Positions 1 to 7,763 of a stretch of 36,076 nt of DNA are shown here, piece after piece. Under the pieces are notes generated by a model. That model had not been told where the DNA came from, searched no databases, and saw only the letters and a list, made by a program, of their open reading frames with translations. Position numbers and translations under genes: made by a program. The stretch's first letter is position 1, and each line of letters begins with the position of its first letter. The DNA comes from a virus: positions 1 through 36,076 of IMG/VR virus record IMGVR_UViG_3300028383_000197. One strand, written 5' to 3'.

Positions 1-20
1 GTATATAAGTGTTTCGGTTA
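1..20 (-). promoter_or_regulatory. BRE/TATA promoter facing left
   Basis: Reverse complement reads TAACCGAAACACTTATATAC: BRE-like ACCGAAAC followed by TTATATA. It would drive a gene lying left of the window. It sits back to back with the plus-strand promoter at 31-50. Confidence 0.6.
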
Positions 21-30
21 GTATAATACA

Positions 31-50
31 GCACCGAAACCTTTTTATAC
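31..50 (+). promoter_or_regulatory. BRE/TATA promoter for the nuclease operon
   Basis: BRE ACCGAAAC followed by TTTTTATA. The expected transcription start is about position 72-74, exactly at an ATG that opens an 8-codon mini-ORF rather than the nuclease gene. Confidence 0.65.
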
Positions 51-71
51 CCGGCAGTGTGAATATAGTCT

Positions 72-98
72 ATGTCATTACGGCTGAGATATATATGA
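72..98 (+). other. leaderless 8-codon mini-ORF (uORF)
   Basis: ATG at 72 encodes MSLRLRYI and stops with a TGA at 96-98. That TGA overlaps the nuclease ATG (95-97) as ATGA. The ATG is 26 bases from the TATA box, as for other leaderless genes here. It may couple or regulate nuclease translation. It is short enough to be chance. Confidence 0.35.
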
Positions 99-847
99 GC
101 ACTATTATCGAGAACCTACAGCGCCGTACAACTGAGCACGGGAGAGTGTACACAGACTTGGATGAGATCTTTCTCCCATCAGTCACAACGGTTCTCGATC
201 AGAAACCGGAACCCGAGGGCCTGAAGTATTGGAAGAAGAAATACAACGGGAAAGACGGAATGAAACACTGGAGAGATATTTTGACATACAAAGCCAGCAG
301 AGGAACGATGATCCATTATCATCTTCTCAACGAGTTCGCAGAGGAAGACATGTTCAGCAAGAACGAAGAGGACAGCACAGAAGAACTTGAAGCATCTGGT
401 CAGATGGAACGGTACGAATCTGATCTCGCATTTGCGCTCGATGCATGGGAAGAGATCAAAGAGAAGCGCGGTATCAATGCAAACTCCGTGCTTGATGTGG
501 AGTGTTTTGTGACGAACATCGGTATCGGATACGCGGGGCAGTTCGACATGCTGTACATTGACCGAGATGGCAATCTTGTGCTATCGGATCTGAAGACGAG
601 TAAGCGTGTATATGACAAGCACCAGATGCAACTCACGGCATACAGTAATGCGATTGCGCTCGATGTAGATATTCTTGAGGTTGTCCGTATTCATCCCGAC
701 AGCGAGCGCTGGCAGGTGTCACACGACTCACAGTGGCCTAGTGGACGAGAGGAAATGTGGTCCGAGTTCGTGCGCCTCCGAGAAGGCATGGAGAACGTCG
801 AGGAAGAGTTCCGAAAGATAGCGGCGGAAGGCGTCGATGACAAATAA
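95..847 (+). CDS. PD-(D/E)XK nuclease, RecB/exonuclease family
   Basis: A 250-aa protein with the signature of RecB/YqaJ-like PD-(D/E)XK nucleases: an N-terminal RGTMIH segment, then GQFDML, LVLSDLKTSK (metal-binding D and catalytic K) and QLTAYSNA. Only one Cys is present, so the Fe-S cluster of Cas4 is absent. It is likely a DNA exonuclease for viral recombination, replication or host DNA degradation. A GTG at 59 lies too close to the TATA box, so the start is taken at ATG 95, where MSTIIENL begins. The TAA overlaps the next ATG by one base (TAATG), which suggests translational coupling. The family is well supported; the exact substrate is unknown. Confidence 0.8.
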   Translation: MSTIIENLQRRTTEHGRVYTDLDEIFLPSVTTVLDQKPEPEGLKYWKKKYNGKDGMKHWRDILTYKASRGTMIHYHLLNEFAEEDMFSKNEEDSTEELEASGQMERYESDLAFALDAWEEIKEKRGINANSVLDVECFVTNIGIGYAGQFDMLYIDRDGNLVLSDLKTSKRVYDKHQMQLTAYSNAIALDVDILEVVRIHPDSERWQVSHDSQWPSGREEMWSEFVRLREGMENVEEEFRKIAAEGVDDK

Positions 848-1110
848 TGGGTGCACTGTCGAACGATCTCCGAAAGATGGGGTTTGAACGGACAGAACAA
901 GAATCGCCGTTTCACGAGTACGGTATCATGTGGGCTAACTCATTTGAGCTGGTGTGCGATGAGACGGGAATAGTCATACGCGGTGGTGAAGATATGCGAG
1001 ATAACATACGATCTGTAGCAGAATTATCTGAGCCAACGCCGAGATATACGCACAGCAAAAAGGTTATTCTTCCAGGCGGTTTTTCGCAAGCCTACGAAAT
1101 ATCGCAATAA
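847..1110 (+). CDS. hypothetical protein, coupled to the nuclease
   Basis: 87 aa, starting MGALSNDLRK. It is translated from an ATG overlapping the nuclease stop codon (TAATG), so the two are one transcription unit. No family was recognised. The sequence is of mixed charge without membrane segments or Cys pairs. It ends 17 bases from the convergent Hjc-like gene. It could be a nuclease accessory factor, but only position suggests this. Confidence 0.6.
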   Translation: MGALSNDLRKMGFERTEQESPFHEYGIMWANSFELVCDETGIVIRGGEDMRDNIRSVAELSEPTPRYTHSKKVILPGGFSQAYEISQ

Positions 1111-1127
1111 TAGCTGCGTTCTGCTGA

Positions 1128-1703
1128 TTAGTCGCGTTCCCAGTATTCTGGGTATGCGTCGAGAATCGTATTCACACCGATTTTATCCTTTCTTCCCGCC
1201 GGGTTGTCATCATACAGGTCTCTGATCATCGCCGCTCCATCACCCGAGCTGACAATTGCACTGGGGACATCGCAATCATACTGTGTCGGGTGGCCGAATG
1301 AGATATTCCCGCTGGATGCGATATTCGTATCATACCTCGATTCGTCTGCTATGATCGTGAATGAATCCTCTGGATCCCACGGTTTTTTCAACCGATACGT
1401 TTGAATCTCATATCGTGTGAACTTTACGGCTAGATATGGATATGTCGGTATCTCGTTCATCTGCATCGACCACATGAGCACATCGTCTACATCCTCTGCT
1501 GAGATGACCAACCTATCTTGCGATGATGTCTTCATCTCTACAGCGCGTAGAGAACCGTCAAGGGGTATCAGAAGGTCTGGTGATGGTATCGACTGATTAC
1601 CACTGAACCCAGATCGTAAGGGCATCACAGAGCCGCCTGTGGCCTCGTATATTTCTGTGGCTATTTCGTGCTCCTTCTGCAACCCCGCCGATTGTCGTGA
1701 CAT
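1128..1703 (-). CDS. hjc: Hjc-like Holliday junction resolvase
   Basis: 191 aa. The N-terminal half follows archaeal Hjc: KEHEIATEIYEATGG (conserved Glu), MPLRSGFSG, SPDLLIP (metal-binding Asp) and RAVEMKTSS (E-x-K), then ISAEDVDDVL. Hjc cuts four-way junctions during recombination and before packaging. Cellular Hjc is about 120-140 aa; here about 100 extra C-terminal residues match nothing I recognise. The gene starts 3 bases after the stop of the upstream gene (1707-2117) and has no visible Shine-Dalgarno sequence, so it is probably co-transcribed with it. A related PD-(D/E)XK endonuclease of other specificity cannot be excluded. Confidence 0.75.
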   Translation of the reverse strand: MSRQSAGLQKEHEIATEIYEATGGSVMPLRSGFSGNQSIPSPDLLIPLDGSLRAVEMKTSSQDRLVISAEDVDDVLMWSMQMNEIPTYPYLAVKFTRYEIQTYRLKKPWDPEDSFTIIADESRYDTNIASSGNISFGHPTQYDCDVPSAIVSSGDGAAMIRDLYDDNPAGRKDKIGVNTILDAYPEYWERD

Positions 1704-1706
1704 AAT

Positions 1707-2117
1707 CTAGTAATAGTATCGCGCCTGCCGACCGTCAATATCATCTTGCAGGCCGATTGCAAACGAATGTGTGAAATAATCATACTCACGCACGGCGAGG
1801 GACAGCGTGTACACACCATCTTTGTATAATTCATAGTGATCTTCGACAAGAAGTTCCCACAGATCTTCACCAACGTGTAGTTCTGGTGTGTTCTTTGTTG
1901 GTGTGTGTAATGTGTGATCCGACGCTGTGATAAGATTCACAATGTGATATTCGCCGTCGTCAACGAACCCGCCATCAACATCATCAAACGAGTACGCATA
2001 GCCGTCCCACACCAGCGAACAATATGGAAATTGACGAAGTGCGTTTGCCATATTTTCAACAAGGATGCTTGTTGATAATACATCAGCAGACTGTGCGATA
2101 ACCTCGAACGAATCCAT
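1707..2117 (-). CDS. hypothetical acidic protein, first gene of the hjc operon
   Basis: 136 aa, starting MDSFEVIAQSADVL, rich in Asp and aromatics and ending in ARYYY. No recognisable domain. A BRE/TATA promoter lies 29 bases upstream of the ATG, so it is probably leaderless. The Hjc-like gene follows after 3 bases. Confidence 0.65.
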   Translation of the reverse strand: MDSFEVIAQSADVLSTSILVENMANALRQFPYCSLVWDGYAYSFDDVDGGFVDDGEYHIVNLITASDHTLHTPTKNTPELHVGEDLWELLVEDHYELYKDGVYTLSLAVREYDYFTHSFAIGLQDDIDGRQARYYY

Positions 2118-2141
2118 CGTTGTTTATCACTAACTGGTTGT

Positions 2142-2162
2142 AGTATAAAAGTGTTTCGGTTT
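2142..2162 (-). promoter_or_regulatory. BRE/TATA promoter of the hjc operon
   Basis: Reverse complement has AACCGAAACA followed by CTTTTATAC. TATA centre is about 29 bases from the ATG at 2117. Confidence 0.7.
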
Positions 2163-2175
2163 GTTCGGCGATATT

Positions 2176-2589
2176 TCAAGGCGTTTCGACGGTGTAATCT
2201 GTGCATGAGAACGATACTGTCCGTGTGTTACTGGATCGTTTCCAGTTTCGGAGACTTGTATCGACAAATGTGATATTATGTTTTGTGTTATACAGATATA
2301 CGGTATTGGTATTCATCAACGCGTGTGTTGGAATGTGCTGTGTCACATCGAATGTGACAGTCATGCTAGGACGGGGTGTCTCGAAATATGATTCATCCCA
2401 CGTCTCCCGGTCGACGCCGACATCAGACCGAAAACACATACGAAGTGTATGTTGCTCAATAACAGTAAATGTACCACCGACAACTGCAACGAGTGGGCCG
2501 TGGTCAAATAAATCTAAGACAGTACCCTTACGACTCTCTGTGCCAGCGCACGTGTTCAACCCGTTTTGCGGGGAACCGAGAGACGACAT
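2176..2589 (-). CDS. hypothetical ORF, possibly 3' part of a frameshifted gene
   Basis: 137 codons from ATG 2589, overlapping the preceding ORF (2528-2746) by 62 bases in another frame. No start codon lies near the upstream stop: the next Met is deep inside, near MCFRSDVG. Reading the upstream ORF into this frame near RHRES/RKGTVLDL gives a continuous plausible protein of about 190 aa. Either a single-base frameshift splits one gene or this is a long overlap. Beta-rich looking, no domain recognised. Confidence 0.45.
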   Translation of the reverse strand: MSSLGSPQNGLNTCAGTESRKGTVLDLFDHGPLVAVVGGTFTVIEQHTLRMCFRSDVGVDRETWDESYFETPRPSMTVTFDVTQHIPTHALMNTNTVYLYNTKHNITFVDTSLRNWKRSSNTRTVSFSCTDYTVETP

Positions 2590-2746
2590 ATTCTCCTTCC
2601 AGCATACCTTCTGTGATCACTGCTTCTGACTCATCATCAAATTGTGTGTCGTGTAGGTGGAGGTCATACTCTACTCCAGATTCGAGCACGACGCCAAGTT
2701 CTCCTGTTTGCCGGAGGAGGTCTTTTATGTCTTCGGTTGTGTACAT
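2528..2746 (-). CDS. hypothetical protein, possibly 5' part of a frameshifted gene
   Basis: 72 aa, starting MYTTEDIKDLLRQTGELG, acidic and typical of the window. A BRE/TATA motif lies about 32 bases upstream, next to the polB stop codon. It ends at TAA 2528-2530, where the frame of the following ORF could continue it. Function unknown. Confidence 0.6.
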   Translation of the reverse strand: MYTTEDIKDLLRQTGELGVVLESGVEYDLHLHDTQFDDESEAVITEGMLEGEYVVSRFPAKRVEHVRWHRES

Positions 2747-2773
2747 GGTACATCAATAGGTATATGTTGTCGG

Positions 2774-2790
2774 TACTTAAATCTTTCGAT
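2774..2790 (-). promoter_or_regulatory. BRE/TATA promoter abutting the polB stop
   Basis: Reverse complement ATCGAAAGATTTAAGT. The polB TGA (2790-2792) overlaps the first base of the motif. TATA centre is about 32 bases from ATG 2746. Confidence 0.65.
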
Positions 2791-5648
2791 CACATGAATG
2801 CAGCGAGATCTTCCTGCTTCTTCCCATCGATGAGATCGTCGAAGTCCCAGCCCATGGTTTCCACGATTGGCTCAATCGGTTGCCGTATCGTTTTCTCCGC
2901 CATCTTCTCATAATCGATGTGGATCTTATCAGGGAGATTGTTGATATTATTCAGAGAAATAGAGTTGACATCCTTCCCAACCTCTTTCATCGTTGGGTGA
3001 TCGGTGATGTCGTCTAACCCGGTCCACGAATCATCATAAACATACACGGGTGGATACGGGAACGTGACCGAACTGACATAGAAGAACATCGGTTTGTCGC
3101 CCGATGATATTTTCTCACCATCAACATGTGCGTTCGCATAGCGCGCGCCACGTATCTGCGGCTGTGGTGTTGTGTATTTTCCGTTGACATTCGGCCCGCC
3201 ATATTCCCGCAGGGGCTTCTTGATGGCAGATGGGATTGCAATCTTCTCTAAGGAAATATCTCCCGATACCGCCGGTTCCCAGATATTTTGTAGGTATTCT
3301 TCCACGTTTTCCCTGGGGTTTTCGTCGGTAAGAATGTACTCTAAAACCTTCTGCTGTGCTTCAACCGTGATCTCGGATGCATCTGACCGGACCAACTCGA
3401 ATCCCTTTGTCGCTGGCTCTGGTTCGTCGATGATCTCCCCCTCACTCCACGTGATCAGTTGGGAGTACCGTTTCTTCACACCTTTGTTTGGATCATTCGA
3501 CTTGAAGTCCTGTAAGAAGAACAATGAATCTGCAAATGATTCGATCTCTACTTCCATCTTGTGCATCGATGGATCGTCGATCCAATAGCGATCGGCCATA
3601 AACGTGTCATACATTTTGTTGACATGTTCAGCTGCGCGGAAGAACGGAAGCGTTGGTTCATGGCCATCTTGTATCCGCTCATAATCTTCTTGTATCTCTC
3701 CTGGAGTCACATCGAGATCGGGAAATGTCGTGATCAACGAATCTGTATCGCCGCCGATACGTCGTGCATTCTCGTGGCCGTTGGTGTGGAGCCACTCTTC
3801 GAATTCATCCGACGTGTATGTCACGACATCTTGTCCGGCGAGTGTGATGCTCTCTGCAAGACGCCAGTCGAACAGACGGAAACCACGACCGTATGAGGCC
3901 GAGTCACCGAACACACCATAGATACTGTTCGTGATGCGCTTGACGGCTTCGTACTGCTTGCCGGTCCCTTTATATTCATACTTCATGTCTGTGAGCATTG
4001 TGATCACAGATCGAACGAACCCCTCCTTCACATCCGGCTTTGTGTAATAGATCTCCTCGGGGTCTGGGTCACTATTCTTCTTATCTGGGTCCGGTCGTCT
4101 ATCGACATATGCCCGGTATAGGTCATCTTCCGAGTATCCGTCAACACGAGCATCTTCCATCGTGTCATACACCGTTTCAGGCGAGATGTTCAGACTCCAC
4201 ATCAGATATGGATATAGCGATGCAAGGTCAGGATACACAACATTTGTGTGCAGACCGGGCACGGGGTTGAACACCTTCGCACCGTAGTACCAGCCGCGCT
4301 CTGGGCGCGTGCTCGTCGGTAGCGCGATGTTGTCGCCCTGTGCCTTTCGCAAGAACAGCATATCGATAAGACCGATGTTCGAATCGGCGATCTCACTGTA
4401 GGTCGCGCCGGTGATACTTCTGATGTGGTCATACAGATCGAGCACACCCTTTGCGTTCTCGATGTCGACCACCGCCTGCACGTCGCGGATGTTGTATTTC
4501 ATGAGATCGACGGGTGTGTACAGCCATGCATCATCCGTTGAATCGATGTCCTCTTTCCCATACCCAAGCTCTTCTTCAGCGATCGCACCGAGCGCATAGC
4601 TCCGCTTCTCGTGTATCTGTGTCTTCTTGTACGCCTGCAACATGTCGACAAGCTGTCGTCCACGGATCACAGCTTCACCCCGACGTGTGGTGAACACCTC
4701 GCCCTCTGGCGACATGTCCTCGTATGTCCACTCGTTGATGTTGCGGCAGCGGTTGACCCAGTATGGGTAGTCGAATCCGTTCCCCATCTCATTGCGTGAG
4801 CTGTTCCACCCTGTGAGGATGTCTGGATCGTGCTCATATATCCACGCATTTCCATCTGCTAACATCTGATTTTCATCGTCATAGATGTCGAACGACACCT
4901 GGTCCCATGAGACACCGTCTGGTAGTTCCCAGTCCGGTTCCCCTGTCCATGTATCGCCGTCTTTGAATATGGTGTCCTGCGGTCGAAGGACCGCGACCTT
5001 GTATCTATCGGTGTATGTGTCGTGCATCGTGTACGACGTGATGGGCATCTTTGCTTCATCTGGCTCTGGGAACGAACCAGCAGTATACACTTCAATGTCG
5101 ATTGTGACCATCCTCGGTGTCACAGCGTCGATGTCCTCTGTTGCAGAAATGTCATCGATGTGCACACGTGATCTATCTGTGGGCACAGACACACCGCGTT
5201 TGATCCCAGTGTCGATCAAGAAGCGCTCCCGGAAGAACACATCAGCCTCCCACGTCTGCTCGAACGCTTCACGAAGACCCTTTACATCCTGCGGCTGTAT
5301 CGTCACAACCCGGACTAACGGCTCATCGTGCAATGTTTTTGCGGGCGGGTGATCGACATGGTGTATCGTCGTGTTGTATATGTTATCCTCATGTATGACG
5401 CGCTCCCGTGACTCGATGTATCGGACGCGGTGGTCTGTGAGCAGATCTTGCTGTCGCTCCGCGAACTCATCTTCTGTGATGTAAAAATACGGGTAGAATC
5501 CCTCGACCTCGATGTACCTGCGTTCACCATCGGCGTTCCGACAATACATCTGAATGATCGGCTCATCATACCTATGGCCCTTCGATTCGGTGACATAGCC
5601 GATGGACATGACCGCCAAGTGTTCTCGTGGGTTTGCAGATAGCTCCAT
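2790..5648 (-). CDS. polB: family B DNA polymerase
   Basis: 952 aa, full-length PolB with proofreading and polymerase domains. Exonuclease motifs: Exo I DIE at about 184-186, Exo II N282 to FD 292-293, Exo III YNIRD at 385-389. Polymerase motifs: A (DLASLYP, 474-480), B (K570 to NSIYG 574-578) and C (DTDS, 634-637). A KKRY segment near 720 fits the thumb-side motif. All catalytic Asp residues are present, so it should be an active replicative enzyme. A BRE/TATA lies 27 bases upstream of the ATG, implying a leaderless mRNA. The protein begins MELSANP, almost identical to the start of the AAA+ ATPase at 13490-15307 (MQLSANP). Confidence 0.97.
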   Translation of the reverse strand: MELSANPREHLAVMSIGYVTESKGHRYDEPIIQMYCRNADGERRYIEVEGFYPYFYITEDEFAERQQDLLTDHRVRYIESRERVIHEDNIYNTTIHHVDHPPAKTLHDEPLVRVVTIQPQDVKGLREAFEQTWEADVFFRERFLIDTGIKRGVSVPTDRSRVHIDDISATEDIDAVTPRMVTIDIEVYTAGSFPEPDEAKMPITSYTMHDTYTDRYKVAVLRPQDTIFKDGDTWTGEPDWELPDGVSWDQVSFDIYDDENQMLADGNAWIYEHDPDILTGWNSSRNEMGNGFDYPYWVNRCRNINEWTYEDMSPEGEVFTTRRGEAVIRGRQLVDMLQAYKKTQIHEKRSYALGAIAEEELGYGKEDIDSTDDAWLYTPVDLMKYNIRDVQAVVDIENAKGVLDLYDHIRSITGATYSEIADSNIGLIDMLFLRKAQGDNIALPTSTRPERGWYYGAKVFNPVPGLHTNVVYPDLASLYPYLMWSLNISPETVYDTMEDARVDGYSEDDLYRAYVDRRPDPDKKNSDPDPEEIYYTKPDVKEGFVRSVITMLTDMKYEYKGTGKQYEAVKRITNSIYGVFGDSASYGRGFRLFDWRLAESITLAGQDVVTYTSDEFEEWLHTNGHENARRIGGDTDSLITTFPDLDVTPGEIQEDYERIQDGHEPTLPFFRAAEHVNKMYDTFMADRYWIDDPSMHKMEVEIESFADSLFFLQDFKSNDPNKGVKKRYSQLITWSEGEIIDEPEPATKGFELVRSDASEITVEAQQKVLEYILTDENPRENVEEYLQNIWEPAVSGDISLEKIAIPSAIKKPLREYGGPNVNGKYTTPQPQIRGARYANAHVDGEKISSGDKPMFFYVSSVTFPYPPVYVYDDSWTGLDDITDHPTMKEVGKDVNSISLNNINNLPDKIHIDYEKMAEKTIRQPIEPIVETMGWDFDDLIDGKKQEDLAAFM

Positions 5649-5671
5649 ATCAAATCAGAAGCGATACGAAG

Positions 5672-5689
5672 TATTAATACTTTCGGTTA
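5672..5689 (-). promoter_or_regulatory. BRE/TATA promoter of polB
   Basis: Reverse complement TAACCGAAAGTATTAATA. The leading TAA is the stop codon of the upstream gene (5687-5689). TATA centre is 27 bases from the polB ATG. Confidence 0.75.
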
Positions 5690-6112
5690 GTGAACAAGAA
5701 CGTCTTTGTGACCGAGAAGTGCTAACAACACACGGGCTGCCGTTTCCATGTCACTGTGATATGAGTTCATCATCCACGACAATGGTATCTGCATATTCTT
5801 CCGCTTTCCATCGTACCAGATCGTGATCGGTTTTCCCGCGCGGTGTGCTTCTCGCATGTATAGCACAGCCCCGACAAGAGATGCGTTGTCTCGCCAGTGC
5901 ACAAGCACACCGTCGATCTCGTCTTGAATAAGATCGATAACAGGCTGTATCACAGCGTCGGGATTACGGTATGGGTTATCAACGTCTTCACTGATGTGAT
6001 ATGGATTTGTATAATTCTGCACACCAAGAAGTTCATGTTCTTCAAGATCTTCTTGCCACGGAAAAGGATCGTTAAAGCCCTCGATTGCTCCACAGATCAA
6101 GATGTTTGACAT
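5687..6112 (-). CDS. nucleoside 2-deoxyribosyltransferase-like protein
   Basis: 141 aa with the order of the nucleoside 2-deoxyribosyltransferase fold: ILICGAIEG at the N-terminus, a middle NPYRNPDAVI, IDLIQDEIDGVLVHW, then SLVGAVLYMREAHRAGKPI, and a C-terminal SWMMNSYHSD. Known enzymes carry GTxxE with a catalytic Glu; aligning GAVLY puts Tyr at that place. It may therefore be an altered or non-catalytic member that binds nucleotides. It neighbours dNTP genes, consistent with nucleotide salvage, but sensing or counter-defence roles are also possible. TATA is 27 bases upstream of the ATG. Confidence 0.55.
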   Translation of the reverse strand: MSNILICGAIEGFNDPFPWQEDLEEHELLGVQNYTNPYHISEDVDNPYRNPDAVIQPVIDLIQDEIDGVLVHWRDNASLVGAVLYMREAHRAGKPITIWYDGKRKNMQIPLSWMMNSYHSDMETAARVLLALLGHKDVLVH

Positions 6113-6135
6113 AGTGGTATCTTATAGACGGGGGA

Positions 6136-6152
6136 ACTTAAAGCTGTCGAAG
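6136..6152 (-). promoter_or_regulatory. TATA promoter of the deoxyribosyltransferase-like gene
   Basis: ACTTAAAG on the plus strand with TCGA on the BRE side. Centre is about 27 bases from ATG 6112. Confidence 0.55.
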
Positions 6153-6157
6153 CCAGG

Positions 6158-6340
6158 CTAGCGTTTGCTGAGACTGTGCGCGTTTGTGTATCCGCACTCT
6201 TCGCACTCGATGCTGTATGCCATATGCTTCTGCTCGGTCAGAATGAAATCCATCGCATCGCGTTCGCTGAGTCGGTCTGGCCCGTGGCGAGCAACAACAA
6301 GCTCGCTACCGCACTGTGGACAACCAACGAACTCTGCCAT
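6158..6340 (-). CDS. small zinc-ribbon protein
   Basis: 60 aa with two CxxC pairs: CPQC near residue 7 and CEECGY near residue 48, which together form a zinc ribbon. The segment between them is helical and charged. Such proteins in archaeal viruses often bind nucleic acid or partner proteins; no specific role is evident. Own TATA box 25 bases upstream. Confidence 0.75.
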   Translation of the reverse strand: MAEFVGCPQCGSELVVARHGPDRLSERDAMDFILTEQKHMAYSIECEECGYTNAHSLSKR

Positions 6341-6361
6341 ACCAGAACATATAACTCACAG

Positions 6362-6382
6362 TATTTAAACCTTTTGGTTTTA
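6362..6382 (-). promoter_or_regulatory. BRE/TATA promoter of the zinc-ribbon gene
   Basis: Reverse complement TAAAACCAAAAGGTTTAAATA. The first TAA is the thymidylate kinase stop (6380-6382). Centre about 25 bases from ATG 6340. Confidence 0.65.
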
Positions 6383-6991
6383 TAGATCGAGTTCTGATTC
6401 GATGATGTTCACCGCGTCTCCTATAACGTGGTGTATCTCTTGATTCGCATCTATCCGATGTATCCGGTCATTTGTCTCATACAGCACACGGTACTGATCA
6501 TTGACGCGCCGTTGAAATTCTATCTCTTCCTCGAACTTCTCAGATTTATCGAGCCGCTCGAATGTTGTGTCGACGTCTGCGTCTAACCACAACGTGACAT
6601 CTGGTGTGTACAGTATCGGTCCCATGGCTTGTTCTATGTATGATGACACATGTGAATCTGGGACACCTGCTGCTGCAAGCGAGATTGTTTGATATGCTCG
6701 TGTAGAATCTGCATACCGATCGCTCACAACGAGGTTCCCAGATCGAACAGCGGGGATGATGCAGTCCTCTACGTGGTATGCTCGATCAGCTAAGAACAGA
6801 TAGAAGTCAACAAATGCATTGTCGATACCGCCCCTGCTGATCGCCTCACGAACATATTGCCCGGTCCATCCATCTGTCGGTTCTTGTGTCAACAGACCGT
6901 TCTCTACACGCGTAGCAAGAGCGGTTGACACCGTTGTCGTTCCGCTTCCATCGACGCCTTCGACTGTGATAAAATATCCACGTTCTGGCAT
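6380..6991 (-). CDS. tmk: thymidylate kinase with altered P-loop
   Basis: 203 aa. Phosphorylates dTMP to dTDP, downstream of ThyX. Features: N-terminal EGVDGSGTTT P-loop, an FLADRAYH segment, VVSDRYADSTRAYQ (the DRY motif) and VTLWLDAD. The usual P-loop Lys (GxGKTT) is Thr here (codon ACG), which is unusual and may alter activity. An upstream in-frame ATG at 7015 abuts the TATA box. The ATG at 6991 (MPERGYF) is 28 bases from it and matches the leaderless geometry, so it is preferred. Family certain; activity is the open point. Confidence 0.88.
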   Translation of the reverse strand: MPERGYFITVEGVDGSGTTTVSTALATRVENGLLTQEPTDGWTGQYVREAISRGGIDNAFVDFYLFLADRAYHVEDCIIPAVRSGNLVVSDRYADSTRAYQTISLAAAGVPDSHVSSYIEQAMGPILYTPDVTLWLDADVDTTFERLDKSEKFEEEIEFQRRVNDQYRVLYETNDRIHRIDANQEIHHVIGDAVNIIESELDL

Positions 6992-7015
6992 ATATTCTCT
7001 GTTGCATGTATGCAT

Positions 7016-7030
7016 ACTTAAAGGTTACGT
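7016..7030 (-). promoter_or_regulatory. TATA promoter of tmk
   Basis: ACTTAAAG at 7016-7023 with GTAACG on the BRE side. It decides the tmk start at 6991. Confidence 0.6.
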
Positions 7031-7077
7031 TACTTAAGTTATCCGACGCACATTAGATAGAGTGTAGACAGTTACAT

Positions 7078-7093
7078 CCGCAAGATTTAAATA
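7078..7093 (+). promoter_or_regulatory. BRE/TATA promoter of dcd
   Basis: CCGCAAG followed by ATTTAAATA. TATA centre 29 bases from ATG 7118. Confidence 0.75.
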
Positions 7094-7117
7094 CCCTCGC
7101 AAGAAAGGTAGTGTACG

Positions 7118-7660
7118 ATGATCTTGTCAGACGCAGACATCAAGCAGCGGGTTCATAACGGTGATATTGTCATCGACCCGTATGATGAATCAAACGTCGA
7201 ATCTGCGTCTGTCGACTTGCGTCTCGGAAGCGAATGGAAGATCGTTCGTCGAGGTGGCGCAAACATTGTAGACACACGCGATGATAGCGGTGGTCTATCA
7301 TACACACCGAAGTCTGGTACAATATTTTTGCAGCCAGTAGAACTTGTGTTAGCGACAACACTGGAATATATCGAGCTACCAGATGACATCGCTGCGCATG
7401 TCATCGGGCGTTCGACGCTGGGCAGAGTCGGTGTATCTATTCACCAGACCGCCGGATTCATCGATCCTGGTTTTCGCGGCGAGATCACACTTGAGATGTC
7501 GAATCTCGGTCCTGCTACAGTCAAGCTGTACGAAGGACAGCGGATATGCCAGATTGTATTCACACAGCTGAGCGGTTCTGCTGAGCAACCATACGGTCAC
7601 GCGGGCTCACAATATCAGGATCAATCTGGTGCGACAGAAAGCGGTATGCAGTTTGACTGA
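7118..7660 (+). CDS. dcd: dCTP deaminase (Dcd family)
   Basis: 180 aa. Deaminates dCTP to dUTP; bifunctional archaeal members go on to dUMP, the substrate of ThyX. Motifs: SASVDLRLG near the N-terminus, GRSTLGRVGVSIHQTAGFID in the centre, then PGFRGEITLEMSN, whose Glu matches the catalytic base, and a C-terminal GSQYQDQSGATES lid. Length fits the family. Leaderless start defined by the TATA box. First of a plus-strand dNTP block with nrdJ. Whether it is mono- or bifunctional cannot be told from sequence alone. Confidence 0.93.
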   Translation: MILSDADIKQRVHNGDIVIDPYDESNVESASVDLRLGSEWKIVRRGGANIVDTRDDSGGLSYTPKSGTIFLQPVELVLATTLEYIELPDDIAAHVIGRSTLGRVGVSIHQTAGFIDPGFRGEITLEMSNLGPATVKLYEGQRICQIVFTQLSGSAEQPYGHAGSQYQDQSGATESGMQFD

Positions 7661-7661
7661 T

Positions 7662-7678
7662 ACCGTAAGATTTAAGTA
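7662..7678 (+). promoter_or_regulatory. BRE/TATA promoter of nrdJ
   Basis: ACCGTAAG followed by TTTAAGTA just after the dcd stop. The expected transcript start is near 7700, giving a leader of about 60 bases before the nrdJ ATG. Confidence 0.65.
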
Positions 7679-7752
7679 CCGATAGATACTACATTCAGAT
7701 CCTTATCGGCGGAGTTTGAGCAACCATAAACGGGGGACCCTCTCACTTTCGC

Positions 7753-7757
7753 AGGAG
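7753..7757 (+). promoter_or_regulatory. Shine-Dalgarno site of nrdJ
   Basis: AGGAG six bases before ATG 7764. It decides that start over an in-frame TTG at 7716. One of the few leadered genes here. Confidence 0.65.
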
Positions 7758-7763
7758 AACAAC

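Noticed and set aside
95-847. Cas4 nuclease
   Set aside because: Only one Cys, so no Fe-S cluster; RecB/YqaJ-like is the better fit.
2201-2629. 142-codon plus-strand ORF
   Set aside because: Cys-rich, no promoter at its start, opposite to plausible minus-strand genes.
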